This document shows positions 52,844 to 62,496 of a stretch of DNA of 64,000 bases, piece by piece. Made by a program: the position numbers and the translations under genes. The notes below the pieces were generated by a model. That model did no database searches. It was not told the origin of the DNA and saw nothing but the letters and a program-made list of their open reading frames with translations. The DNA is from Pontibacter arcticus (GTDB lineage Bacteria; Bacteroidota; Bacteroidia; Cytophagales; Hymenobacteraceae), in NCBI RefSeq assembly GCF_003284895.1, contig NZ_QMDV01000003.1:188501-252500 (forward strand). Direction: 5' to 3'. How positions within the stretch are numbered: position 1 is the stretch's first letter; every line of letters begins with the position of its first letter.

Positions 52844-53719
52844 ATGAAACAAATCATACTTCCGCTTCTTCTTATACTTGTAACGTTTACGGCCATGGCA
52901 CAGGACAAACCAGCTTACATGCTTTTTTCTAAAGATGGTAAAAGTATAAAGTATGGCAAAATACTAAAAGAACTGCAGGAAGCGGATGTTATCCTTTTTG
53001 GCGAGCAGCACAACGACCCGATCGCGCACTGGCTGCAACTGGAGCTTACAAAAGACCTGCACAAAGTACACCAACAGCAATTTATACTTGGCGCCGAAAT
53101 GCTGGAAGCCGACATACAACTGGTTTTAAACGAGTACCTGGAAGGGAAAATACCGGAAACAAACTTTGCTCAGGAAGCCAGGTTGTGGCAAAACTACAAC
53201 ACCGATTACAAGCCTGTTGTAAAGTATGCCAAAGAGAATCGTGTGCCGGTTATTGCTACTAATGTGCCGCGCCGCTATGCAGCAGCCGTATCGGGTGGCG
53301 GGTTAGCTGTCCTTGAAAGTATGACACCGGAGGCAAAGCAGTTTATCGCGCCTTTGCCTGTAACCGTTGATATGGAGTTGCCGGGTTATAAAAATATGCT
53401 TTCGATGTTTGGAGCGAGTACCCACGGCAATACCAAAAGTATAAACATTGTGCAGGCCCAGGCTCTGAAAGATGCGACAATGGCGCATTTTATACTTCAG
53501 GAGGTAGGCAAAGGCCGTAAAATGCTGCACCTGAACGGCGCTTACCATTCTGATAACTACGAAGGCATTGGCTGGTACCTCAAACAAAAGCAGCCTAAAC
53601 TCAAAGTCATTACGATCACTACCGTACTGCAACCAGATCTGGTAAAGCTGGCCGATGAACATAAAACAAAAGCGGATTTCATACTTGCCGTACCCGAAAG
53701 TATGACCAAGACTTATTAA
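52844..53719 (+). CDS. ChaN-family haem-binding/iron-regulated protein
   Basis: About 291 residues from the ATG at 52844. The signal peptide ends T-A-M-A-Q-D; unlike Campylobacter ChaN it has no lipobox Cys, so it is probably soluble in the periplasm. Conserved ChaN features are I-L-F-G-E-Q-H-N-D-P, and L-N-G-A-Y-H-S-D-N-Y-E-G-I-G-W near the C-terminus, where His residues may bind haem. The gene is very dense in AAGTATA/AAGTATG words, which supply several of its Ser-Ile-Lys and Ile-Leu codon pairs. Haem binding is inferred from the family. Confidence 0.8.
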   Translation: MKQIILPLLLILVTFTAMAQDKPAYMLFSKDGKSIKYGKILKELQEADVILFGEQHNDPIAHWLQLELTKDLHKVHQQQFILGAEMLEADIQLVLNEYLEGKIPETNFAQEARLWQNYNTDYKPVVKYAKENRVPVIATNVPRRYAAAVSGGGLAVLESMTPEAKQFIAPLPVTVDMELPGYKNMLSMFGASTHGNTKSINIVQAQALKDATMAHFILQEVGKGRKMLHLNGAYHSDNYEGIGWYLKQKQPKLKVITITTVLQPDLVKLADEHKTKADFILAVPESMTKTY

Positions 53720-53752
53720 CCGTAAAGCAAAGTATAAACTCCCTTAAAAACA

Positions 53753-53782
53753 GCAAAGCCCGACTTTACAGCCGGGCTTTGC
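53753..53782. terminator. Bidirectional terminator
   Basis: GCAAAGCCCG (53753-53762) pairs with CGGGCTTTGC (53773-53782) between the convergent chaN-like and iscA-type genes. Confidence 0.8.
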
Positions 53783-53806
53783 CTATTACTAAGAAAAAAG
53801 GTACTA

Positions 53807-54154
53807 CTAAGAAGAGAACGAGCTGCCGCAGCCGCAGGTACTTTTAGCTTGTGGGTTACTGAATACAAAACCACGTGCGTTCAGGCCATCCTGGAAATCA
53901 ACTTCCATGCCCAGTACATACATCGCGTGTTTTTTATCCATGATCAGCTCAACGCCATCCAGTATAAAAACTTCGTCGGTTTCTTTTGCTTTATCAAAGC
54001 CAAGCAAATAAGACATGCCCGAGCAACCGCCACCCTGCACGCCTACGCGCAGGCCATAGCCGTCTGGCACACTCTTGTCTTGCATTATATTTTTAACCTC
54101 AGCTAAAGCTTTCTCCGTCAGGGTTATAGGTGCAGTTTTAGTTTCTGTTGTCAT
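53807..54154 (-). CDS. Iron-sulfur cluster assembly protein (IscA/ErpA/SufA type)
   Basis: A 115-residue A-type carrier. The three cluster-binding Cys are visible: one in G-G-C-S-G-M-S-Y and two in the C-terminal C-G-C-G-S-S-F. A-type proteins receive Fe-S clusters from the scaffold and deliver them to targets. The isoform (ErpA, IscA or SufA) cannot be separated by sequence alone. It is a single gene, convergent with chaN. Confidence 0.93.
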   Translation of the reverse strand: MTTETKTAPITLTEKALAEVKNIMQDKSVPDGYGLRVGVQGGGCSGMSYLLGFDKAKETDEVFILDGVELIMDKKHAMYVLGMEVDFQDGLNARGFVFSNPQAKSTCGCGSSFSS

Positions 54155-54311
54155 AATCGTTTCAGATCAATAATTTGTAGGCACAAACTTAAGCAATAAA
54201 TATGTAATATACTTCAGCAGCTTTCCGTAGTATGTAAACAGTGCAATCGTTTAAATGATTCATACAAGCTAAACCAATTTTTACGATATTCGCTCAACCT
54301 AATACATAACT

Positions 54312-54845
54312 ATGGAAGGAACAATCAGCTTAATTCTGGATTTAATAAAATTTGCCTTACCTGCCCTTATTTTGGTTGGAGGCCTCAACTTCCTGTTACA
54401 GAAGCACTACGAGCGCGAAGACCGCCTGCGTGCTTCCCAGCCGGAAGGCAAACAATCAGACGGACTTCTTTCTATCAGACTACAGGCATACGAGCGAATT
54501 GTTTTGTTACTGGAGCGAATTACGCCAAATAATTTATTGCTCCGCGTAGGCAGCAGCGGCTTAACGGCACCCGAATATCATAGTGTGTTGCTGAGCGAGA
54601 TCCGGAATGAGTTTAACCACAACATGTCGCAGCAGGTATACATGAGCGAAGCCGCCTGGCAGCAGGTAACGCACGCCCGCGAAGATGTGGTAAACCTGAT
54701 CAACCGCAAGTACCAGGAAATGCCTGAAGGTGCCCGAGGAACCGACCTGGCCAAGCGTATATTAGAGCATCTGCTTACCCAGCAAACCGACCCAACCTCG
54801 AAAGCGCTCAGCTACGTGAAACAGGAAATAGCGCAGCTGTTTTAA
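54312..54845 (+). CDS. Small membrane-anchored protein, unknown function
   Basis: A 177-residue protein. One N-terminal membrane helix (residues 5-28, L-I-L-D-L-I-K-F-A-L-P-A-L-I-L-V) is followed by a helical soluble domain with N-E-F-N-H-N-M-S-Q-Q-V-Y-M-S. This arrangement is conserved in Bacteroidota proteins of unknown function; I could not name the family firmly. The stop codon TAA overlaps the stop of the convergent serC-like gene in a shared TTAA at 54842-54845. Confidence 0.72.
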   Translation: MEGTISLILDLIKFALPALILVGGLNFLLQKHYEREDRLRASQPEGKQSDGLLSIRLQAYERIVLLLERITPNNLLLRVGSSGLTAPEYHSVLLSEIRNEFNHNMSQQVYMSEAAWQQVTHAREDVVNLINRKYQEMPEGARGTDLAKRILEHLLTQQTDPTSKALSYVKQEIAQLF

Positions 54846-55933
54846 GCCAGATCTAGTGCATGCAGGCTGCTGATCAGGGCTTTTACATGGTCAACGGTGT
54901 GTGCCGGAAAATTAGCGATCCTGATCTGGGTTTCTTTGTTTTGGCCGTAGCCGCTCCCCACAACCATATGATGAGGCGCCAGAAAATTATTTACTTCCGA
55001 AGCAGGCAAATGTGTAGTCGCTATAATGGTGGTTAAAGACCGATGTGCAGCTTCCTTCACAGCAGGGGCAAAGGTCTTGCTTGTCTCCAGGAAAGTATAA
55101 AGCAGCCGTGCTTTGAGTTCAGTTTCCTGCCGGATCAGGTCTAATCCTTTCTGGTTCATCGCCTCTACTACCTGGCCCAACAGGTAAATATTGAGTACGT
55201 TAGGTGTTTCAGGTGTTTGGTTTGAAAGCGCTTTTTTTAGAAGGGAAGGGATGCTGTGGTACGAACCGATAGATAATCCTTTTTGCAGCAACAATTCTGC
55301 TTTTTGAATGCAACGCTCGTTGAGCAGCCAGACACCTAATCCGGCAGGCAAGCCAAAACATTTCTGCACCGAGAAATAAGCTGCGTCTATTTTGGTGTAA
55401 TCAAACGCAGGAAAGGGCACCGATGAGACGGCGTCTACAAAAATCAAGGCTTCCGGGCTGGCTTTCTCCCTGAACAGGTGTATATCTGCTACAGGCATAC
55501 TCGCACCCGTGCTGGTTTCATTCTGGGTTAAAGCGATGAGTTCTGCTGTAGTGGGTACGTTAATCTGCGCGACATCAAATCCTTCGCCATCCGGCACTTT
55601 ATACTTTGTTGCGCTGCGCCCCAGTTCTCCCGAAATCTCAAAGAAGCGTTCTGAAAAAGCACCATTCACCAAATGAAAACTTTCTCTTTCCACGGTATTC
55701 TGAATGGCGCGTTCCCATACTTCGTTTGCCGATGAAAGAAACAAAATCTGGTAATTTTCAGGTAAGGCCAACAGTTTGCGAAGCCCGGTTACAGCATGCG
55801 CATATATTGATTTAAACTGCTGGCTCCGGTGCGAAATGCTGCCCAGTTTAGCAGCCATTGCCGCCTGTATATGTTCTTCTACACCAGGGTAAAGCTCCGA
55901 AGGGCCGGGAGTAAAGTATACGGGTTGTGCCAT
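54842..55933 (-). CDS. serC: Class V aminotransferase, phosphoserine-aminotransferase-like
   Basis: About 363 residues from the ATG at 55933 (M-A-Q-P-V-Y-F-T-P-G-P-S-E-L); a longer frame reaches into serB-serA and is unlikely. The start F-T-P-G-P-S and the V-D-A-V-S-S region with a Lys in F-S-V-Q-K-C-F-G are typical of the serC/alanine-glyoxylate branch, with PLP on that Lys. The adjacency to the serB-serA gene, 10 bases upstream, supports a role as SerC, converting 3-phosphohydroxypyruvate to phosphoserine. The name is inferred from context, since the branch includes other transaminases. Confidence 0.82.
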   Translation of the reverse strand: MAQPVYFTPGPSELYPGVEEHIQAAMAAKLGSISHRSQQFKSIYAHAVTGLRKLLALPENYQILFLSSANEVWERAIQNTVERESFHLVNGAFSERFFEISGELGRSATKYKVPDGEGFDVAQINVPTTAELIALTQNETSTGASMPVADIHLFREKASPEALIFVDAVSSVPFPAFDYTKIDAAYFSVQKCFGLPAGLGVWLLNERCIQKAELLLQKGLSIGSYHSIPSLLKKALSNQTPETPNVLNIYLLGQVVEAMNQKGLDLIRQETELKARLLYTFLETSKTFAPAVKEAAHRSLTTIIATTHLPASEVNNFLAPHHMVVGSGYGQNKETQIRIANFPAHTVDHVKALISSLHALDLA

Positions 55934-55943
55934 ACGTATCTGT

Positions 55944-57836
55944 TTAATAAAGCATCCTGAATTTGATAGTGGCCGGTATGCAGCGCAATTCTTCAATTAC
56001 TTTTTTGTTGTACGCCTTGTCAATATCCGTAATCACATAGCCAATTTGCTCGTTGGTTTTGAGGTACTGGCCCAGAATATTTACCTGGTTACTTGCTAAA
56101 GCACTGTTGATGCTGGCAAGCACGCCCGGTACGTTCCGGTGAATATGGATGAGGCGATGCGCATTTTTCAAGGCAGGCAACTGTATGTTAGGGAAATTAA
56201 CGCTCTGATAAGTATTGCCTGTATTAATGTACTGCATAATGCGGGTAGGAACAAAACGGGCAATGTTCTCCTGCGCTTCTATGGTGCTACCGCCGATGTG
56301 TGGTGTAAGTATAACATTGGGCAATCCGCGTAGTTCGTTTGTAAATTCTTCCTGGTTGGTAGCGGGCTCATACGGAAAAACGTCTACTGCTGCGCCGGCC
56401 ACTTTCCCGGATTTTAAAGCCTGAGTTAAAGCTGGTAAATCTACAATATGGCCGCGGCTGAGGTTCAGGAAAATGGCGCCGGGCTTCATATGTGCGAAGG
56501 CTTCTTCTCCGAAAAAACCTTTGTTACTTTCGCGGCCGTCTACGTGCAGCGTTACGACATCCACCGTTTCCAGGAGTTGCTCCAGGGTTTCGCATTTGCG
56601 GGCATTGCCAAGTTGCAACTTCTCTACTACATCATAATAATAGACCTGCATACCCAGGGCTTCTGCCAGCACCGATAACTGCGAACCAATGTTGCCATAC
56701 CCGATAATGCCTAACTTTTTATCCCGCACTTCCATGCTGCCGCTCGCCGATTTGTCCCAGTTGCCCTGGTGCATTTTCATACTTTTCTCAAACACGTTGC
56801 GGGAAAGCATGATGATCTCGCCTAGGGCAAGTTCTACCACGCTGCGGGTATTGCTGAAAGGCGCATTAAAAACGGTTATACCTGCCCACAGCGCCGCCTC
56901 CAGGTCAATCTGGTTAGTGCCGATACAGAAAGCCCCAATACTGATCAGTCGATTAGCCTGCTGTAATACTTTCGCTGTGACCTGCGTTTTGGAACGGATG
57001 CCAAGTATGGCGATGTCTTTTATTTTTTCGCAGAGCTCATCTTCACTTAAAGCACCTGCCATGGTTTCTACCTGGTAGCCTTCCTGTTTAAAAAGCGCCA
57101 GGGCACTGGGGTGCACATTTTCCAGCAGCAGCACTTTTATTCTGTTCTTAGGGTAAGAGATGGTCATGGGCAGGTTATTCTGGTACAGAAATTCGTCCAG
57201 ATTTGGTGCGATATGTTCGGCCACTTCTACTACTTTGTCACGGGCGATATTTTCGGTGAAGGCGTAAAACTTATTGGCCAGGCCGGCTTCCTTTATTTCA
57301 TAATCGGTATAGCCATCGCCTAACACATATACATCTCCCTGCAGCGCTAATTTCTGGAGTAACTTTATTTTGCCCTTATCCTGGCTAAGTTCATTGTCGG
57401 TATCAAAACCTGAAATGTAACCCTGCGCATCGAACACGAAGGTATTCGCATATACATTTTCTTCTTTTATACCATACGGCGTAACCACAGGCACAATAAA
57501 TTCTTTGAATCCGCTGGATACAATGAGAATCTGGTCGGTGTATTCCTCAAAGAAAGCTTTGTTCCGTTTGATGGAATCAGAAACTTTGTCTTCCAGGGTG
57601 CCGATCAGTTCCTGCAGGTGTTTTTTATGCGCCTGGAGTAAATGGATACGTTTTAGAAGGCCTTCGGAAAAAGAGCTGCTGCCATCCATACCGCTGTTGG
57701 TAATCGCTTTGATCTCCTCTAAAATCTGCTCTTTGCTTTCTGTGTGCTGCAGCGCTATTTCTCCCAGCAGATCAAGTGCCTCTACCTGCGTAAACGTGCT
57801 GTCGAAATCCAGGATAAAATATTTGTCTTTGCTCAT
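55944..57836 (-). CDS. serA: Fused phosphoserine phosphatase - D-3-phosphoglycerate dehydrogenase
   Basis: About 630 residues from the ATG at 57836; a TTG three codons upstream is not needed. Residues 1-210 are a HAD-family phosphatase with D-F-D-S-T-F-T (DxDxT), V-S-S-G and G-D-G-Y-T-D. Residues of about 235-545 form a phosphoglycerate dehydrogenase with I-I-G-Y-G-N-I-G and catalytic H in T-P-H-I-G-G. The last 70 residues look like an ACT domain. The protein would perform the first and third steps of serine synthesis, with the next gene as the second, so the pair would cover the whole pathway. ACT-mediated feedback by serine is likely but unproven. Confidence 0.93.
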   Translation of the reverse strand: MSKDKYFILDFDSTFTQVEALDLLGEIALQHTESKEQILEEIKAITNSGMDGSSSFSEGLLKRIHLLQAHKKHLQELIGTLEDKVSDSIKRNKAFFEEYTDQILIVSSGFKEFIVPVVTPYGIKEENVYANTFVFDAQGYISGFDTDNELSQDKGKIKLLQKLALQGDVYVLGDGYTDYEIKEAGLANKFYAFTENIARDKVVEVAEHIAPNLDEFLYQNNLPMTISYPKNRIKVLLLENVHPSALALFKQEGYQVETMAGALSEDELCEKIKDIAILGIRSKTQVTAKVLQQANRLISIGAFCIGTNQIDLEAALWAGITVFNAPFSNTRSVVELALGEIIMLSRNVFEKSMKMHQGNWDKSASGSMEVRDKKLGIIGYGNIGSQLSVLAEALGMQVYYYDVVEKLQLGNARKCETLEQLLETVDVVTLHVDGRESNKGFFGEEAFAHMKPGAIFLNLSRGHIVDLPALTQALKSGKVAGAAVDVFPYEPATNQEEFTNELRGLPNVILTPHIGGSTIEAQENIARFVPTRIMQYINTGNTYQSVNFPNIQLPALKNAHRLIHIHRNVPGVLASINSALASNQVNILGQYLKTNEQIGYVITDIDKAYNKKVIEELRCIPATIKFRMLY

Positions 57837-57885
57837 GGCATTCAAAGTGTTGGCAGGTAGAAGTATAAATCAGTAGTTAATATAG

Positions 57886-57922
57886 CATAAAAAAATCCGG
57901 CTATGTTTCCACAGCCGGATTT
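57886..57922 (-). terminator. Terminator downstream of bshA
   Basis: AAATCCGGCT (57893-57902) pairs with AGCCGGATTT (57913-57922); a T-tract follows on the minus strand. It separates bshA from serB-serA. Confidence 0.85.
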
Positions 57923-57945
57923 ATACTTGTATTGGCAAAATTTAT

Positions 57946-59082
57946 TTAATGGATTGCCAATTGCTGATCAATTATACTTTTGTAAAACTCTTCGTAAAGC
58001 GGTACGATCTTATCCGTATGAAAATCGTTGGCGCGGGCCAGGGCATTTGCCTTGAAGCGATCCAGGTTGGCATCGTCTAATATAAACAGGGCGTTTTGTA
58101 CCATTTCGTCTACAGCGCCAACCGGGCTTACAAAACCTGTAACGCCATCAATGTTAAGCTCGGGTATACCACCGGCGTTAGACGAAATAACAGGTACTTC
58201 GCAGGCCATTGCCTCCAGGGCAGCTAACCCAAAGCTTTCTTTCTCGGATGGCATCAGAAACAGGTCGGCTACCGAAAGTACTTCTTCTACTGCTTCCAGC
58301 TTACCCAGGAAACGCACATCGTTGTAAATCTGCAGCTCGCGGCACAGCTTTTCCATTTTAGGGCGTTCCGGGCCATCGCCTACCAGTAGCAGCTTGCTTG
58401 GCATGTGCTCCCGTACTTTCGCAAAAATTGAGATCACGTCTTCTACCCGTTTCACTGTACGGAAGTTGGAAGTATGAACCAGCAGTTTTTCGTTGTTCGG
58501 GCTGATGGCGGTGCGGAAGTGGTCTTTTTTCTGGCGCTTGAATTTTTCGAGGTTGATAAAGTTCGGGATAACCTTGATGTCTTTCTCGATCTGGAAGAAC
58601 TCATACGTTTCGGTGCGCAGGCTATCGGATACGGCCGTTACGCCATCCGATTGGTTTATACTAAAGGTAACTACCGGCTCAAACGAAGCATCTTTCCCCA
58701 CCAGCGTAATATCGGTGCCGTGCAGCGTTGTAATTACCGGAATGTTAATGCCTTTGGTGCGCAGGATCTGCTTGGCCATAAAAGCCGCCGAAGCGTGGGG
58801 GATGGCATAATGCACGTGCAAAATATCCAGCTTTTCGAACTGCACGATATCCACCATTTTGCTGGCAAGGGCCAACTCGTAAGGCGGGTACTGGAACAGC
58901 GGGTAAGACGGAATATATACTTCGTGATAAAAAAGGTTCTCGTTAAAAAAATCGAGGCGGGCGGGTTGGCTATAGGTTATAAAGTGTACTTTATGCCCTT
59001 TTACAGCGAGTTCTTTGCCAAGCTCAGTGGCTACTACGCCGCTTCCGCCGAAGGTTGGGTAACAGACGATACCGATTCTCAT
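57946..59082 (-). CDS. bshA: N-acetyl-alpha-D-glucosaminyl L-malate synthase BshA
   Basis: About 378 residues from the ATG at 59082 ([15 protein letters not shown]). It is a GT4 enzyme with the BshA hallmarks I-T-Y-S-Q-P-A-R-L and H-V-H-Y-A-I-P-H-A, and the C-terminal donor site [12 protein letters not shown]. BshA joins UDP-GlcNAc and L-malate, the first step of bacillithiol synthesis, implying that this organism uses bacillithiol. BshB and BshC are not in the window. It has its own terminators on both sides, so it appears independent of serB-serA. Confidence 0.93.
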   Translation of the reverse strand: MRIGIVCYPTFGGSGVVATELGKELAVKGHKVHFITYSQPARLDFFNENLFYHEVYIPSYPLFQYPPYELALASKMVDIVQFEKLDILHVHYAIPHASAAFMAKQILRTKGINIPVITTLHGTDITLVGKDASFEPVVTFSINQSDGVTAVSDSLRTETYEFFQIEKDIKVIPNFINLEKFKRQKKDHFRTAISPNNEKLLVHTSNFRTVKRVEDVISIFAKVREHMPSKLLLVGDGPERPKMEKLCRELQIYNDVRFLGKLEAVEEVLSVADLFLMPSEKESFGLAALEAMACEVPVISSNAGGIPELNIDGVTGFVSPVGAVDEMVQNALFILDDANLDRFKANALARANDFHTDKIVPLYEEFYKSIIDQQLAIH

Positions 59083-59105
59083 AGTGTTGTAGTGCTGAAA
59101 AAAAT

Positions 59106-59134
59106 AAGTGCAGCTCACGGCTGTGGCTGCACTT
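59106..59134 (-). terminator. Terminator of the GH3-beta-lactamase gene
   Basis: AAGTGCAGC (59106-59114) pairs with GCTGCACTT (59126-59134), and a T-rich tract follows on the minus strand before bshA. Confidence 0.8.
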
Positions 59135-59153
59135 GCTAAATTACGTTTAAATT

Positions 59154-62105
59154 TTATGTTTTAGGCACGATGGATTTATATATCGCATCATGTATACGTG
59201 TCCGGATGTTATACTCTACCAGTTTGTTGTTACCCGCATCCGGATATACCCTGTTAGACAGGAAGATATAAATCAGTTTATTTTCAGGATCAACCCAGGC
59301 GCTTGTGCCCGTGAAACCCGTATGGCCGAAGGTGCTGAGCGGTGCCAGGGCAGAAGTTGGTCCGTTGCCGTCCGTTTCCGGTTTATCCCAGCCCAGGCCA
59401 CGGCGGTTGTTGATGAACTGCTTTTTAGAGAACTCAGGCACAACACTGGTGTTGTAATATTTGTGTCCGCCGTAATTGCCATTCTGTAAGTTCATCTGTA
59501 AAAGTATGGCCAGGTCGTTTGCGTTAGAGAATAAGCCTGCATGGCCTGCAACACCGCCCAGCATGGCCGCGCCCTGATCGTGTACCGTACCCCAGAGCAG
59601 GTTGTGCCGGAAATAATTGTCTTTCTCGGTTGGGGCTATGTTTTCCTGTTTGTGCTTCAGAAGCGGCTTATACGTCATGGTGCTCAGGCCAAGCGGCGCA
59701 TAGAAATTCTGATCCATAAACTCATCCAGCGGCTGGTTCAGAAGCGTTTCTGCCACGCGCTTCAATACATAAAAATCGAGGTCGCTATACTTGTACGGGT
59801 ATCCTTTGCTGTCTTTTTTACGAGCCAGTAACGGCGATTTTACGGTCCAGGCCCAAAGCGAATCTTCCATCGACTTCATCGAATAAAAACCGGGCGCTAC
59901 CTCGTGTGGGAAAGCATCTGTCTGGGCGCTTGCGTAAAATATCTTTTTTGTTGCCTGTGATTTTGAAGTTGTCTGCCAATGCGGTAAACCCGCTTGCAGG
60001 CCCGCCTGGTGGGTAAGCACATCCCGTAAAACCAGGTTCGCTTTGTTGGTGCCTTTGAGTTCGGGTAAGTAGGTAACCAGTTTTTCGTCCAGTTTCAGTT
60101 TGCCCTGGTCTTTCAGGAACATAATGGCCTGTAAGGTAGCCGCTACTTTTGTGATCGAAGCAATATCATATACTGTTTGGTTGGTAACAGGTTTTTTCTT
60201 GTCGTAGGTATAGTGGCCGTAAGATTTGTTGTAGACCACGGTCCCGTCTTTGATCACCATTACCTGGGCACCCGGCGTGGCAGCATACGCAATGGCTTCC
60301 AGGGCAATGTTATCAATCTGCTTCAGCGAATCAGAATCCATCCCTACACTTTCGGGTACGCCATACTTTAAACGGCCAAGCGTAGGCGTTACAATGCCAG
60401 TTCCGGTTTTAAATTTAGCAGAAGCCGTTACGGGTAGTTTGCCTTTGGCAGCGCGCGCTCCAAAAATAGCCTGTGGCACCAGCATCTGGGCAACCGGTTG
60501 ATCTTCGTAGCCACATAGAAGCCAGTTGCTGCCTTCAAAAAACTTCAGGCTATACGCATTGCCCATCACCGCAACAATCACTTTTTTATTGGTACGCTCC
60601 TGCAGAAACTGAATGAATGCGCGCGTACCTACGCCTATACCGAAGTCTTTGAAGGGCGTGTGGTTCATGTTATGGATACTGACCACTACTACGTTGCTAT
60701 TCTCGAGTTTTGGAAGTATACCTGTAAAAACTGAATCAGGTGCGAAGCGATCCGACACAGCAAACTTCTTAACAGCCGCATAGCTTCCCAGAATTTCCTG
60801 GAACGGGTTATTTTCTGTTACACCAATGGCAACAGAAGCAATACTTAGCGTATCGAGGTTACGGAGTGGAAGCAGGTTGTTTTTGTTTTTAAGTACTGTA
60901 ACGGCATGTTCGTAAAGCTGCTCTTGTATAACCGTGCTGATTGGCCGGTCCACATCTTTTTTCAGGTTGGCAAGCGCAACAGGTTTATACTTGTTTAGCC
61001 CGGCCCAGTACTTGGCATGCAATACCTTACGGATGCGTTGGTCCACATCAACCTGGTTTAATTTACCTTCGGCAAGGGCTGCTTTTATTTTTGAAACCGC
61101 CACCGGCACATTCTCCGAAAAAAGCAAAATATCGTTTCCGGCCATTAACGCTCTCAGATCAAGTTCGCCAGGTGTGTAGTATTTGCTAACGCCTTTCATA
61201 TTCAGCGCATCAGTAAACACCAGGCCTTTGTAGTTCATTTTCTCTTTCAGGAGGCCTGTTACCAAAGGTTTGGAAAGGGTAGTAGCTAAATTTTTGGTGC
61301 TATCTATACTTGGGATGTACAAATGCGCCACCATCACGCCCATTACGCCAGCATCAAACGATTTCCGGAAAGGGTATAGTTCTACCTCAGTCAGTCGTTT
61401 TACGCTGTGTTTGATAACCGGTAGCGCCAGGTGCGAGTCTGTATCAGTATCGCCATGGCCCGGAAAATGTTTAGCCACAGCAATAATGCCGTGGTCCTGT
61501 AAGCCTTGTATGTACGCAACGCCTCTGCGGCTCACTTCTTCTTTTGATTCGCCGAAAGAGCGGGTGCCAATGACCGGGTTCTGCGGGTTTACGTTTACAT
61601 CCATTACCGGCGAGAAGCTTACGTTTACGCCCATACGTTTCATTTTGAGCGCAATTTCACGGCCCATCATGTACACGTATTTCGGATCATCCATGGCACC
61701 CAATGTCATCTGGCGGGCAAACTGCATGCTGCTATCCAGGCGCATTCCAAGTCCCCATTCGGCATCCATGGCAATCAGCATCGGTACTTTAGCTAATCCC
61801 TGGAAACGGTTGGTGAGCGTAGTCTGGCGTACCGGGCCGCCCTGCATAAACATGATACCGCCAATGCCATACTTTACAACCAGGGAATCGATCTCGCGGA
61901 AGTGTCTTTTATCTTTATCGGAATAGGCAGCCACCATAAACAACTGGCCAATGCGCTGCTCCGGCGTCAGGCTGTTAAACACGCTGTCCACCCAGTTTTT
62001 TTCCTTGTCCGGCACCACAATTTCGTCTGATGGTTTTAAAGACATCAGCGGGCCCATCGAGAAAAAAACTAAAATCAAAAACCCTAAAGTAAAACGCTTC
62101 AACAT
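59154..62105 (-). CDS. Glycoside hydrolase family 3 fused to a class C beta-lactamase-like domain
   Basis: About 983 residues from the ATG at 62105; the frame extends to a TTG ten codons upstream. A signal peptide or anchor occupies the first 30 residues. Residues of about 45-390 form a GH3 domain with K-H-F-P-G-H-G-D-T-D-T-D-S-H, the NagZ-type motif carrying the His/Asp catalytic dyad, so beta-N-acetylglucosaminidase activity is inferred. After a linker domain, residues from about 600 form a serine-hydrolase fold with the Ser-x-x-Lys motif S-I-T-K. The combined layout is known in Bacteroidota, probably acting in cell-wall recycling. Confidence 0.9.
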   Translation of the reverse strand: MLKRFTLGFLILVFFSMGPLMSLKPSDEIVVPDKEKNWVDSVFNSLTPEQRIGQLFMVAAYSDKDKRHFREIDSLVVKYGIGGIMFMQGGPVRQTTLTNRFQGLAKVPMLIAMDAEWGLGMRLDSSMQFARQMTLGAMDDPKYVYMMGREIALKMKRMGVNVSFSPVMDVNVNPQNPVIGTRSFGESKEEVSRRGVAYIQGLQDHGIIAVAKHFPGHGDTDTDSHLALPVIKHSVKRLTEVELYPFRKSFDAGVMGVMVAHLYIPSIDSTKNLATTLSKPLVTGLLKEKMNYKGLVFTDALNMKGVSKYYTPGELDLRALMAGNDILLFSENVPVAVSKIKAALAEGKLNQVDVDQRIRKVLHAKYWAGLNKYKPVALANLKKDVDRPISTVIQEQLYEHAVTVLKNKNNLLPLRNLDTLSIASVAIGVTENNPFQEILGSYAAVKKFAVSDRFAPDSVFTGILPKLENSNVVVVSIHNMNHTPFKDFGIGVGTRAFIQFLQERTNKKVIVAVMGNAYSLKFFEGSNWLLCGYEDQPVAQMLVPQAIFGARAAKGKLPVTASAKFKTGTGIVTPTLGRLKYGVPESVGMDSDSLKQIDNIALEAIAYAATPGAQVMVIKDGTVVYNKSYGHYTYDKKKPVTNQTVYDIASITKVAATLQAIMFLKDQGKLKLDEKLVTYLPELKGTNKANLVLRDVLTHQAGLQAGLPHWQTTSKSQATKKIFYASAQTDAFPHEVAPGFYSMKSMEDSLWAWTVKSPLLARKKDSKGYPYKYSDLDFYVLKRVAETLLNQPLDEFMDQNFYAPLGLSTMTYKPLLKHKQENIAPTEKDNYFRHNLLWGTVHDQGAAMLGGVAGHAGLFSNANDLAILLQMNLQNGNYGGHKYYNTSVVPEFSKKQFINNRRGLGWDKPETDGNGPTSALAPLSTFGHTGFTGTSAWVDPENKLIYIFLSNRVYPDAGNNKLVEYNIRTRIHDAIYKSIVPKT

Positions 62106-62496
62106 CCTGGGCAGGTACTTTATTAATTGGAACAAGTCAAAATTAAGCCTATTTTTGCATAAGGGCGGTCAGGAAAAACGCTGTAAAAAACGTAACTGAA
62201 CTGCCCTATGCTGACCAGCAGTAAAAGGTGGCTAAACCTGGAATACTGCTTTCCGGAACAGATACGTTGCCTTTTCGGGCCAACGCCATTTCGCAGAACT
62301 TGGGTACATGCAGTGCTGCCTGGTAATGGCCTGAGCAGAAAAACGAACCCGATGTTCAGGCTTGTTTTGATAACTGGTCTCTAAATTAGTAATAAATTAA
62401 TTACTGAATAAGTTCTGCTTTCAACAATTTAGCTGAAACAAAAACGCGGCCATACTTGCAGAACCGGTTCCCTTAGCTTTAATAATAGTTTTAACG
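62106..62496. other. Divergent intergenic region, no gene seen
   Basis: A moderately AT-rich region between the GH3-beta-lactamase gene and mutL. It probably carries both promoters. I found no convincing palindrome, tRNA or short coding frame. Confidence 0.5.
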
